From contig NZ_JAJOMX010000004.1 in NCBI RefSeq assembly GCF_024699925.1, forward strand, positions 62,001 through 126,000: DNA of 64,000 bases, written 5' to 3'. Below the pieces are notes generated by a model that worked only from the letters and a program-made list of their open reading frames with translations, did not search any database and was not told the DNA's origin. Of this stretch, positions 46,485-54,490 are shown piece by piece. Every line of letters begins with the position of its first letter. Within the stretch, counting starts at the first letter, position 1. The position numbers were made by a program, and so were the translations under genes. This stretch comes from Mesorhizobium sp. J428 (GTDB lineage: Bacteria; Pseudomonadota; Alphaproteobacteria; Rhizobiales; Rhizobiaceae).

Positions 46485-46676
46485 GAAAGCTGGCGTCGGC
46501 ATTACAACACCGTGCGTCCGCATGGATCGCTCGGCTACAAGCCGCCGGCGCCGGAGGTCTTCATCCCGGCATTCGCGCGGGCGGCCCTGCAACCCCAACC
46601 AGCGATGCCGCCCGCGCTGGCGCCACGACCATCATTGCACTAACAATCAAATGGACCCGTCCGTGGGGGCCGATCA
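46485..46676 (+). mobile_element. IS3 3'-end fragment in inverted orientation (third copy)
   Basis: Directly joined to copy B at 46484/46485. It repeats the last 193 bases of IS3 (positions 14363-14555 of copy A) in the opposite orientation, ending with the inverted repeat ...GGGGGCCGATCA at 46676. It encodes WRRHYNTVRPHGSLGYKPP and the orfB C-terminus. One T is missing compared with copy A (CAAATGG versus CAAATTGG on this strand). It looks like the remains of an IS3 copy into which, or next to which, copy B inserted. Confidence 0.85.
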
Positions 46677-46898
46677 TCCGCTCCTCCAGTGGATCGTGAA
46701 TCCCCCGTGGCCGCTTTGCTCGCGGCTTGCCTTGTTGTCGTATTCCTTCTGCTCTATCCGATCTTGTAGCCAATACAGCAAACTTGTTGTGGATGGATTG
46801 AATACGCCTAACCGCGGTAGAGTCGATTGTAGCTTGAAGCGCCGAATCGCCACGCCCGTTACGGGACGTAGGTCGATAATTTACCAACAACGTTACGC

Positions 46899-47308
46899 AA
46901 ACCGCCTCGACAGCTTCAGCATGAGCGAACCACCGCAGGGCATCGATTTCTTCCACCTGACGACGCAGGACAACCCCGTCAGTCACGGAGCAGTGGAAGA
47001 TTTTTGCAAGCTGCCCGTCGTGATCGAGGCCGTGCCGTTCCTTATAGACAGAATCGTAGATTGTACTCGGAGCGGATATTGAGCGGGACGATTGAAGCCA
47101 GTTGGGTGGCGTCCAGCCCGGGTTCCTCGGTCAGTTCGCGCTCAACTGCCTCGGCTGCCGTTTCGCCGCCCTCTACGCCGCCTCCCGGAAGGGTTCAGCA
47201 GTCGTCCTCATAGCCGTGCGGCCGGATCAGGAGAACGCGGGTGTCCGTGACGACCGCACGCACCTTGCGGCGCAGACGAAGTCCTTCGATGGTCGCGAAT
47301 GATGTCAT
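46899..47308 (-). pseudogene. NUDIX hydrolase, degenerate (stop codon plus frameshift)
   Basis: ATG 47308 reads MTSFATIEGLRLRRKVRAVV, then VLLIRPHGYEDDC, a TGA where Trp is expected (47206-47208 region), then TLPGGGVEGGETAAEAVERELTEEPGLDA. This is a nearly complete Nudix box (G-x5-E-x7-REL-x-EE-x-G). After NLRF a second break occurs at about 47042-47055, and the other phase continues VYKERHGLDHDGQLAKIFHCSVTDGVV and VEEIDALRWF, the usual C-terminal part. Two lesions make real decay more likely than error here. Bases 46677-46898 and 47309-47480 show no gene. Confidence 0.6.
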
Positions 47309-47480
47309 GTTGGCTCCTTATTTCACGCCGGCGCCTTAACCATCTCGGCCTCGCAATCAGCTTAACGGGCTGGCGAAGGATTCATTGGTGGTAAAGACTG
47401 CCTGACCATAGGCGGCGCCATCATTTGGCAGATCGATGCGCTCTCGATGATCATCTGTTCGGCAACAGACAAGCGGGAGA

Positions 47481-48243
47481 TCATCTCGCGACGGCTTTAT
47501 CGAATCGAACGAGCACCTCGAGTAAGTCTTGGCTGAGATGCGCGCGCGCCTGCTCCGCGACGGAAACGGGAACTCCGTGGATGGCTTCGGCCACGGCGCC
47601 CGCTATGCAGGCAAGTGTGTCCGTTGTCGCCTCCGAGCAGCACGACTGTGCGTACCGCTTCGTCCCAATCTCGCGAATCGAAAGCCGACGCCAGTGCAGG
47701 GGCACGGTTCCTGCGGCGCTTACATCGAATCCGCCACTGATGAAGGCGACCCCGGGCCGCAGGTCGTATCCGAATGTCCGCTCCGTTTCGTGGCGCACAT
47801 TTTCGACGGATTTGCCATGCCGGAGATCGAATATTGCCCTCGAGACGGCTTGAGCGGCGCGGACAGCATCCGGATGGTTGTGGCTCACGATGGCCTGCCT
47901 AGCGGCCAGTTTGTCCACGTCGTCGACATCCTTCGCAATCCATCCGGCCGCGACCGTACGCATCGGCGCGCCATTGCCCCCAGCTGCCGTAGGCCGAAGC
48001 GCCCGGAGACATCGCCCAATCGATGAACATCCCGCCGTAACCCGCATCGGGGTGACGTCGAACGAAACGGCGCAGGGTCTCCGCGAAATCGTCTCTGCGC
48101 AGGATGGCGTCCGCGACCGCGAGGAGGCATACGGTATCATCTGTGACGCGGCAGTGCGGATGGAACAGCTCGAAATCGGCTGGCGGTGCAGGATGTCCCT
48201 CGAAGCGCGAGCCGATAATAGCACCTGCGATCGCGCCGATCAC
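47481..48243 (-). pseudogene. ADP-ribosylglycohydrolase (DraG-like), single frameshift
   Basis: About 253 residues. ATG 48243 begins MIGAIAGAIIGSRFEGHP, followed by RVTDDTVCLLAVADAIL, whose TDDT binds the di-metal centre, and AGYGGMFIDWAM. The C-run 47977-47981 has one base too many; four would read AYGSWGNGAPMRTVAAGWIAKD. The remaining part has SEATTDTLACIAGAVAEAIHGVP, the second metal-binding region. It removes ADP-ribose from proteins or nucleic acid. It overlaps the upstream gene by four bases (48240-48243). Confidence 0.82.
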
Positions 48244-48569
48244 GACAGGTCAAGCTTCCTGGTGCTCTCAATGTACCGCGGCAGGACGGATTCGAATTCC
48301 GGGAAATAGCGGGAGATCACGTTGATATCAAAGCGGGAGAGGATCGACTCCTTCGGCTCGTGATCGAGGAGGAAATGAAAAGCGGCCTCGACAACAACAG
48401 AGGGTTTGTAGTCCCCGCTTGTCATTCTATCGAAATCCGCGCGGGAAAGGCTTACCAGATGCTCGGTTGCGCCGCCGCCGTGCTCGACCCTCACCTCGAA
48501 CTGCAACGGGTCGCCGTAGTCGATTTGCGCGACCGTGATCATAGCAAGCTCCTGGATGCCCGACTTCAT
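48240..48569 (-). CDS. Hypothetical protein coupled to the ADP-ribosylglycohydrolase
   Basis: 109 residues from ATG 48569, which overlaps the stop of the small upstream frame (ATGA); an internal ATG at 48542 (MITVAQIDYGD) is an alternative start. The protein is acidic, with YGDPLQFEVRVEHGGGATEHLVSLSRADFDRM and a C-terminal half FHFLLDHEPKESILSRFDINVISRYFPEFESVLP. No family was recognised. Strict coupling on both sides suggests a dedicated partner, for instance a substrate or regulator of the hydrolase. Confidence 0.65.
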   Translation of the reverse strand: MKSGIQELAMITVAQIDYGDPLQFEVRVEHGGGATEHLVSLSRADFDRMTSGDYKPSVVVEAAFHFLLDHEPKESILSRFDINVISRYFPEFESVLPRYIESTRKLDLS

Positions 48570-48718
48570 GCTTTCGTATCCGGAAAAAGGCCTTCCTCGT
48601 CCAGTTGGCGAAGATCTCGTCGTTTTGCCCAGTACGCTTCCGAATCCCGGCATGCCGCTCTTGTAGACTTTGCCGACGACGGCGGGACTTTCCTTGTTGA
48701 TCCGGAACAGCACGCCAT
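48566..48718 (-). CDS. Small hypothetical protein at the head of the ADP-ribosylglycohydrolase operon
   Basis: 50 residues from ATG 48718. The C-terminal half RDSEAYWAKRRDLRQLDEEGLFPDTKA looks like a genuine charged helix, and the stop overlaps the next start by ATGA. The N-terminal half (MACCSGSTRKVPPSS) is less convincing, so the true start may be internal. Function unknown. Confidence 0.4.
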   Translation of the reverse strand: MACCSGSTRKVPPSSAKSTRAACRDSEAYWAKRRDLRQLDEEGLFPDTKA

Positions 48719-48751
48719 TAGGGTGATGCGTGGGCCTGGTGGTGATCGCTC

Positions 48752-49099
48752 GTGCCCTCGCGCATCGTGTCCTTCAGCGCGTTCCGCAGGGTCGGGGTCC
48801 TTGTCCCGAACGATCCGGTTTTCCGCGACTACGGCCGCAATCCCTATGCGAGCTACGACACCGCTTCGGTTCCGTTCCTCTATCGGGCAGATCTACCCAA
48901 AAACATTCCCGCAATGGCGAGGGTCGCTTTATCCGACCGGCGCTTCGGATATCAGCGATATACTCTGATCGATGGATTCAGCCTGGAACCTCATCATCCT
49001 GCCTCTAGGGTTCGGGCTGCTCGAGACAAATGGTGCTTGTCCAATGCGGATAAAGAAGGATGGCCTGGAAGTACCCAGCGTTCGCGTCGGCTAATCTAG
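48752..49099 (+). pseudogene. DUF3179-like fragment
   Basis: The plus-strand reading contains VPNDPVFRDYGRNPYASYDTASVPFLYRADLPKNIPAMARV, which resembles the NPY-x-x-YD-x-x-x-x-PFLY-x-x-x-LP block of DUF3179 proteins. Neither N- nor C-terminal parts of such a protein are present, so it is a fragment. Bases 49100-49204 hold nothing I can name. Confidence 0.4.
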
Positions 49100-49204
49100 G
49101 CGCCAATTCGATAACGATCCCCTAGATACCCCCGTCTACGGCACCGTTCTTGACTGCGGCGCTTGGTCAGCGCCGACCCCGGTCGCGGCTCGAATGGCAT
49201 ATCC

Positions 49205-50416
49205 TCACCGAACCATGAGAAGCGGCATTTCCCCATCGGCCACCCGCCACGTCCATGCATCGACTTCCGGCCGCGATGCGATGAGCTCTTCGAGCGCTTC
49301 CTCGTAGTCTCGGTCCACCGTGGGCGGAATAATATAGAGGGCAAGCGGACGCGACTGACGCTGCAGCATTGCCGCTGCGCTCGGCCGCTCAGCGAGCAAG
49401 CTGTAGCGCAGGCCCTTCACGCTTCGTGTGTTCAGCTTGGCGAGCGCATCGATCAGCTTCTTTTCGTGGACGGAGTCGTATGGGATCCAGTTCTCCGAAA
49501 CCACCATCAGCGCCATCTCTTCTATCCTGGCCAGCCCTGTCGGAGTGAGCCCGAAGGTCCCGATCGCCATCAGGTGGGAAGCTTCGTCAGCACCCCAGAG
49601 CATCAGTTCATTTTCGAACCGCGTCCGAAGCCTTCGATGAAACTCTTCATCCAGCATGAACAGGAAGTCGGGCATATGCTTGACGATCAGGCGATGTCCG
49701 GTTCGCGTCGGCAAGATATCCTTGACCTCGCCAAGCAGGATCATCAGTTTTCGAGGTCCACTCTTTGGCGGCAATGCGGGCGCCAGCGCCTCCGCCCGCC
49801 GCTGCTCGATCGCCGCCTTGTCAGTGGCGCGAAAGGATTCGGGCACGAACAGCACATCGCTCAGCGTGCCGCCCTTTACCGTCATCTGCCTTGCAGCCTC
49901 GAGCAGATGCCATCGAATGTTCCACCAATGGCGCTTGCCGGCCCATCGCGACGTCCAGGATGTCAATTCGGCCTGGTGCCAGAGATAGTGGAGAAGACTG
50001 CGCAGCGTCAGTTTCTTCGCCTCGCCAGCCACACTGTCGGCGCCGCCGGCGCCAGCAACAGCAACAGGGGTTGTGCGGGCACCCACCTTCGACAGGCTGA
50101 AACCGAGCTTGAGTGCCGACAACCCGCTTTCGGGGTCGACCTGAATCGCACTGCCCATCAGAACGCCAAGGCCCGAAAGTTCGTCGGGCGGCTCATAAGA
50201 CGGGCATGCAGGATCGTGCCCGCCACCGGTGAGAGGCATCCGCTTGACGAGGTATTGATCCTCCACCTGCGCAATGTACATCGCAAGACCGGGATCCATG
50301 CACATGCATAGAGGTCGAATCCTGCGCCGATGAGCGTCGGCTAGAACCGTCTGAAGATCAGACGCCGATTCGCCGATAATCCTGTCAGCAATCCTGAACC
50401 GTCGCATGGCCTCCAT
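49205..50416 (-). CDS. DUF1173 family plasmid protein
   Basis: 403 residues from ATG 50416 (an ATG three codons in at 50407 is possible). The N-terminal LCMCMDPGLAMYIAQVEDQYLVKRMPLTGGGHDPAC gives Cys37, Cys39, His67 and Cys71, a possible metal site. Further on come LHYLWHQAELTSWTSRWAGKRHWWNIRWHLLEAA and LLGEVKDILPTRTGHRLIVKHMPDFLFMLDEEFHRRL, both recognisable DUF1173 blocks. DUF1173 genes are common on alphaproteobacterial plasmids next to DUF932 genes, and their function is unknown. Divergent from the DUF932 gene at 50645. Confidence 0.82.
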   Translation of the reverse strand: MEAMRRFRIADRIIGESASDLQTVLADAHRRRIRPLCMCMDPGLAMYIAQVEDQYLVKRMPLTGGGHDPACPSYEPPDELSGLGVLMGSAIQVDPESGLSALKLGFSLSKVGARTTPVAVAGAGGADSVAGEAKKLTLRSLLHYLWHQAELTSWTSRWAGKRHWWNIRWHLLEAARQMTVKGGTLSDVLFVPESFRATDKAAIEQRRAEALAPALPPKSGPRKLMILLGEVKDILPTRTGHRLIVKHMPDFLFMLDEEFHRRLRTRFENELMLWGADEASHLMAIGTFGLTPTGLARIEEMALMVVSENWIPYDSVHEKKLIDALAKLNTRSVKGLRYSLLAERPSAAAMLQRQSRPLALYIIPPTVDRDYEEALEELIASRPEVDAWTWRVADGEMPLLMVR

Positions 50417-50644
50417 CGCTCTGGGTGCCGCCGCAATCCCGTATCGCTATTGGTTCACGGTTTCCCCGATGACGCAACGGGATGGTCTCGGGCCGAAATG
50501 AGGAGGGTACTGGCGCGTACGTGCTGCGTCGGCGCTTCAACCTGCCGCGGGCGGCGCCGGCAGAGGAGGGAGAGGGGCGGCAGGGCGTGGCGGCGGGCCG
50601 AGGGCCGGGAGAGAGGCTTCCGGCACCCGCTGCGGAGAACAATC

Positions 50645-51835
50645 ATGCCCCAGATGGAAATTCAGGCGCCGGCGCGCGTTGCGCGCAACGGCTACAAGGT
50701 CGATGTCAGCCGCGGCCAGCGCATCGGCCGTGTGTCGTCGGAATGGTTCAGCCGCCCGGCCGATGAGCGCTATTTGTCGCTCACCGACCTCCACAATTCG
50801 GTGAAGCGACGATCCGAACGCAGCAAGACCCGCATCGTCGAAAACGAGGCAATCCGTGTCGAAGCAAGCCGTGACGACCCCGAACGCCTGAAGCTGATGC
50901 TGCCTGGCGCGGACGCACCGATTGCGCCGACCCACTGGAGCTTTGGCCAGCTCGCCAGCCTCGTCGGGGCGCCCGCCAACTATCTGCGCCAGCTTCCGGC
51001 ACCGCTCGCCGGCATCAACCTGCAATACGGTCTGACCTCGCATCGCGCCGAGCAGGTCAAGACGCTGGAGATCGAGAACGGCCGCTGCGAGCTACGAGCG
51101 GTTACCGGCCCGGACTACGGCAGGATTTTCGATCACGAACTGGTCGAGGCCGTGCAGAAGATCGCCGGCAACGGCACCGGCGACACACGTTGGAAGGTGC
51201 CTGGCGTGCTCGACTGGTCGACAAGCATCTACAACCCGCACGCCGACATCACGAAGGATACGACAACGCTCTATGCGTCCGACCGCGATGTCTTTCTTTT
51301 CCTTGTCGACGATCTCAATCCGATTGAGGCAGGCAAGCTGCCCGACGGCTCGCCCGACATTTTCTTCAGGGGGTTTTACTGCTGGAACTCCGAAGTCGGA
51401 GCTCGCACGCTCGGGATCGCCAGCTTCTATCTGCGGGCCGTGTGTCAGAACCGAAATATCTGGGGCGTCGAAGATTTCGAGGAGATCGCGATCCGGCACT
51501 CCAAATATGCTGCCTCCCGCTTCGCCCTTGAAGCCGAGCCGGCATTGATGCAGTTCGCGGAATCCTCGCCCATGCCATTCGTCAACGGCATCAAGGCGGC
51601 GCGCGAGCGCATCGTTGCCCGTGACGACGAGGATCGCGCGGCGTTCTTGCGCAAGCGCGGTTTCTCGAAGGCCGAAACGACGAAGATCATCGATACCGTG
51701 CTCACCGAGGAAGGCCATCCACCTGCCTCCATCTTCGATTTCGTGCAGGGCATCACCCGGGTCGCCCGCGACAAGCAACACCAGGATGTGCGGCTCGAAA
51801 TGGAAGGGAGGGCCAAGAAGCTCCTAGCCAGCTGA
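50645..51835 (+). CDS. DUF932 family protein (plasmid/phage-type)
   Basis: 396 residues. GCGGAGAAC precedes ATG 50645. The segments THWSFGQLASLVGAPANYLRQLP, YGRIFDHELVEAVQKIA, TTTLYASDRDVFLFLVDDLNPIEAG and FFRGFYCWNSEVGARTLGIASFYLRAVCQNRNIWG are the DUF932 core. The C-terminus ends with VARDKQHQDVRLEMEGRAKKLL. The family occurs on plasmids and phages and has been proposed to take part in DNA repair or anti-defence, but no activity is established here. The 228 bases upstream contain a GA-rich leader similar to those before 54491 and 62578. Confidence 0.85.
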   Translation: MPQMEIQAPARVARNGYKVDVSRGQRIGRVSSEWFSRPADERYLSLTDLHNSVKRRSERSKTRIVENEAIRVEASRDDPERLKLMLPGADAPIAPTHWSFGQLASLVGAPANYLRQLPAPLAGINLQYGLTSHRAEQVKTLEIENGRCELRAVTGPDYGRIFDHELVEAVQKIAGNGTGDTRWKVPGVLDWSTSIYNPHADITKDTTTLYASDRDVFLFLVDDLNPIEAGKLPDGSPDIFFRGFYCWNSEVGARTLGIASFYLRAVCQNRNIWGVEDFEEIAIRHSKYAASRFALEAEPALMQFAESSPMPFVNGIKAARERIVARDDEDRAAFLRKRGFSKAETTKIIDTVLTEEGHPPASIFDFVQGITRVARDKQHQDVRLEMEGRAKKLLAS

Positions 51836-51998
51836 TCCGTCACGGGCTGGTGATGCCGTACGTCGCGTCGCCCGTCTTTCCATGATGGTCGCATCAAAGG
51901 CGCCGCCCTCCGAGCACGAGGGCGGTGCCTTCTGGCGTGACACGGGTCACGAGTCGAAAGGTGGGCTTTCGGCCGCCCGTTGCGGAGACGACCGATGA

Positions 51999-52226
51999 AT
52001 GACCCAAGCCACCAGCCGACACACGTCCTGTCGTCGTCCGGCGGGTCGCGACGCTGACGACCGCAGGCAGGGAGGGAGGGGCATGACCGAGCCCTCGCTT
52101 CCGATGCGGCGTTCGCTCGCCATCGTCTGCTCAGCGACCACGCTCGACCGCCCGAATGGCCCGATGAGTCAGGATCTGCGCAGACCGGCTCTTGAGAACG
52201 CGCCGACGGCCGGAGGCCGACCATGA
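51999..52226 (+). CDS. Small hypothetical protein, uncertain
   Basis: 75 residues, Arg/Pro-rich, no family. It is listed because its stop overlaps the next start by ATGA and because TTGCGGAGA, the leader motif of the neighbouring genes, precedes it. An internal ATG 52083 (47 residues) follows GGGAGGGAGGGG and is an alternative. The gap 51836-51998 holds a short GTGACACGGGTCAC inverted repeat and no gene. Confidence 0.35.
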   Translation: MTQATSRHTSCRRPAGRDADDRRQGGRGMTEPSLPMRRSLAIVCSATTLDRPNGPMSQDLRRPALENAPTAGGRP

Positions 52227-52564
52227 TGATTCATCACGAGGCGCGGCGGGCGCTCGCGCGCATGGAAGATCGCCTGCGCGAAACGCGCCACAATCTTTAC
52301 GAACTCGAGCGGTTCCTTCGTGATCGCGCCGAGGCCGAAACCATCAGCTCGCGGCCGAAGAAACGGCGATACAACCGCCGAATGACGAACTGGGCCGGTG
52401 CGGACGAGCAAGCCTATTGCCAATTCCTGGCCCGGTTGACCGACAGCGCCGCGGCAGATCTCGATCGGCTACGCGGCAAAGTCGAGCGTCAGGACGCGGC
52501 GATCGAGGCGCTGCGCGAAAAATACCGCGTCAACGCCGAACGGCCGATCTTCTCTCACCTGTAA
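52223..52564 (+). CDS. Hypothetical coiled-coil protein
   Basis: 113 residues from ATG 52223. The N-terminal half is a charged helix (ARRALARMEDRLRETRHNLYELERFLRDRAEAE), then a basic KKRRYNRRMTNW, and the C-terminal half is a second helix AAADLDRLRGKVERQDAAIEALREKYRV. No known domain. The codon pattern and the neighbours' arrangement support a real plasmid gene; function unknown. Confidence 0.65.
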   Translation: MMIHHEARRALARMEDRLRETRHNLYELERFLRDRAEAETISSRPKKRRYNRRMTNWAGADEQAYCQFLARLTDSAAADLDRLRGKVERQDAAIEALREKYRVNAERPIFSHL

Positions 52565-52695
52565 GCGACCGTGGTGTCGTCGCCACCAGCGCCATCTCCA
52601 TGCGGCATCGCCATCCCCTCTGATCGAGGGGGTGGCTTTTGTCGTGACGGCTTTTCCGGTCGGGACCCCTCGCCAGCCGTTGCGGAGAAAACACC

Positions 52696-53100
52696 ATGCT
52701 TAAACGAACAACCGCCGCCGACTATTTCGCCGACATTGCGGCTGCCCTGACTACCAAAGGCGGCCATCTTTCCATCGGCCGCGGCGGCTTCACGCTGCAC
52801 TATTCCGATGGCGCGATGCTCTCGGGCTATGGCTGCGAGCAGATCAAGGCGCAGTCGATCGCTGCCGGCCTTCCGGTCATCGACAGCCGGAATGTCGATT
52901 TGGATATCGTGCTGCAACTGACGCTGGGAGGACCGCTCGTGGCGGTGGGGCGCGACCCTGAACCCGCGCCCTGGCACGGCCTATCCTACGCGCCGCTGCG
53001 CGCAGTCGCCGCTGATTATGCCGCGGCCGGCGCCGAAGTCTGGAACATCCCCGGCATCGAAACGATGGCGGCGCCGGCCAAGAGGAGGACCGGACCATGA
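52696..53100 (+). CDS. Hypothetical plasmid protein
   Basis: 134 residues. TTGCGGAGAAAACACC, the shared leader motif, stands before ATG 52696. Sequence: an N-terminal helix TTAADYFADIAAALTTKGG, a beta-rich centre LSIGRGGFTLHYSDGAMLSGYG, then VDLDIVLQLTLGGPLVAVGRD. No family was recognised. It overlaps the next gene by ATGA. Confidence 0.7.
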   Translation: MLKRTTAADYFADIAAALTTKGGHLSIGRGGFTLHYSDGAMLSGYGCEQIKAQSIAAGLPVIDSRNVDLDIVLQLTLGGPLVAVGRDPEPAPWHGLSYAPLRAVAADYAAAGAEVWNIPGIETMAAPAKRRTGP

Positions 53101-53360
53101 GCGGCCGGCCCCTTCTCCAGCTCTACACCACAATGCACGAGTTCGAGGAACTGCATGCACGGCAGGATCGGACACGCAGCACGAGCAAGACCGTTACGGT
53201 CGAACGCCAGGCGCTGATCCACATTCTCATGGATCATGCCCGCATGCTTGAGGCCCTGCGCAAGGTTGGCCGGGTCGATATAGCCGAGTCGAGCGAGCAA
53301 ATCATCGTGGCGGAAGATCGAAATTCTCGATCGTCACGGTCCGGTCCGCCGCGACGGTGA
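53097..53360 (+). CDS. Hypothetical protein, 3' end overlapping the DUF5615 gene
   Basis: 87 residues from ATG 53097, coupled to the preceding gene. LLQLYTTMHEFEELHARQDR and TVTVERQALIHILMDHARMLEALRKVGRVDI look genuine; the last 25 residues are low-complexity (RNSRSSRSGPPRR). They overlap the opposite-strand toxin-like gene by 59 bases, so the true end may have been replaced when the toxin module arrived. Confidence 0.55.
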   Translation: MSGRPLLQLYTTMHEFEELHARQDRTRSTSKTVTVERQALIHILMDHARMLEALRKVGRVDIAESSEQIIVAEDRNSRSSRSGPPRR

Positions 53361-53691
53361 TCTCCAGCACCTGGTTCCACGCCTCTTCGCCGCCGAGTTC
53401 GGAAAGGGCGAGATCGAACAGCCTGATCTGAAGGTCGAGACTCATCAGCCCGGGCGCCGTATTGAAGGTCACCAGTCCGACATGCAGTTCCTCGCGGCCG
53501 TAAAGGCCGCGGAAGTCCGCCGTGTTGTGCGTGACCAGGACATAACCATCATCCACGGCGCGGCGCGTCACGGCATGGTCCTTCGCCCCGGCGAGGCCCA
53601 GCCAACGCACATGATTGGACTCGGCGTAGCCGCATTCGCGCGCCAGCTTTGCCAGTTCGGGACTCAGACATTCGTCGATCAGGAACTTCAC
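53302..53691 (-). CDS. DUF5615 PIN-like toxin-type protein
   Basis: 129 residues: MKFLIDECLSPELAKLARECGY with the first acidic pair, then LAGAKDHAVTRRAVDDGYVLVTHNTADFRGLYG (T-N-x-x-DF motif with the second acid site), and VTFNTAPGLMSLDLQIRLFDLAL. This is the PIN-like DUF5615 family, usually paired with a DUF433 antitoxin. The start overlaps the antitoxin stop by ATGA. A PIN-type RNase role is expected from the family, not shown. Confidence 0.85.
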   Translation of the reverse strand: MKFLIDECLSPELAKLARECGYAESNHVRWLGLAGAKDHAVTRRAVDDGYVLVTHNTADFRGLYGREELHVGLVTFNTAPGLMSLDLQIRLFDLALSELGGEEAWNQVLEITVAADRTVTIENFDLPPR

Positions 53692-54307
53692 GAAGCCGCC
53701 GGCAGATCGCCAAGACGGATAGTGCGCGACGATTTTGCCGGGGAGGCCCGCCAGGCCGGCTTTGTCGGTGGCCGTCCTCGACGTGGATAGGCAAGTGCAT
53801 AGTCCGCTGCGAGTTCGATCTGCTTAAGCCCGAGTTGGGGGTAGGCTGCATGAACAGCCTCGGCCGTGTCGCCATTGGCAAGCATGTCGGCGATATCATG
53901 TACAGCACGCGCGTGCCGGCGAACACCGGCTGACCGCCAAGCACGCCCGGCTCCCGCGTCACCATCGCATTCGCCTTCTTCAGTCGGCTGAGCCCGGCCT
54001 TTACCTCTGAGGCGATAGGCTTCAGGTCGACCTTGAGCGGGTCAGCGGCGACAACCGTCGCGGTATCACTTGTGATCGCGCTCTCGACGATGCGTCGCCG
54101 GGCCGCCGGCGTCAGCGTATCGGCCGTCAACCAGGCGAGACGAAGCCCGACCAGCCCTGATTGAACGATGACGCGGCTGCCGCGGCGCGTCTCGACACGG
54201 CCGCGCAGCAAGCCTGCATCGATGATGCGATGTACCTGCTTGAGCGGCACCGCCGTCACCGCGGCCGCCTCGTTGGCGGTAAGGACTTCGCTATTGAATC
54301 CGGGCAT
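53688..54307 (-). pseudogene. DUF433 antitoxin with N-terminal MerR-like region, single frameshift
   Basis: About 206 residues from ATG 54307. The N-terminal part MPGFNSEVLTANEAAAVTAVPLKQVHRIIDAGLL looks like a MerR-type helix-turn-helix. The C-terminal DUF433 domain starts TREPGVLGGQPVFAGTRV; one base is missing at 53905, and its restoration gives GTRVPVHDIADMLANGDTAEAVHAAYPQLGLKQIELAADYAL. The stop at 53688 overlaps the toxin ATG. As written the antitoxin lacks its DUF433 end while the toxin is intact, which would be harmful to the cell and favours a sequencing error. Confidence 0.82.
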
Positions 54308-54490
54308 GACTATAATCCTTCCACGATCATGGAATATATATAGCCGTGCTTCCCCCAACAGTCCAGCCTCACGCTTCGCGAGCCTTCTGCGCTGGCGCGA
54401 GGCCGGGAGGCAGAGGGGGAGGGGGAGGTTTCGTGACGGGCCAGGAGGTTCGGGGAGAGGCCCCGGGCCGCCCGTCGAGGAGACCTGATC

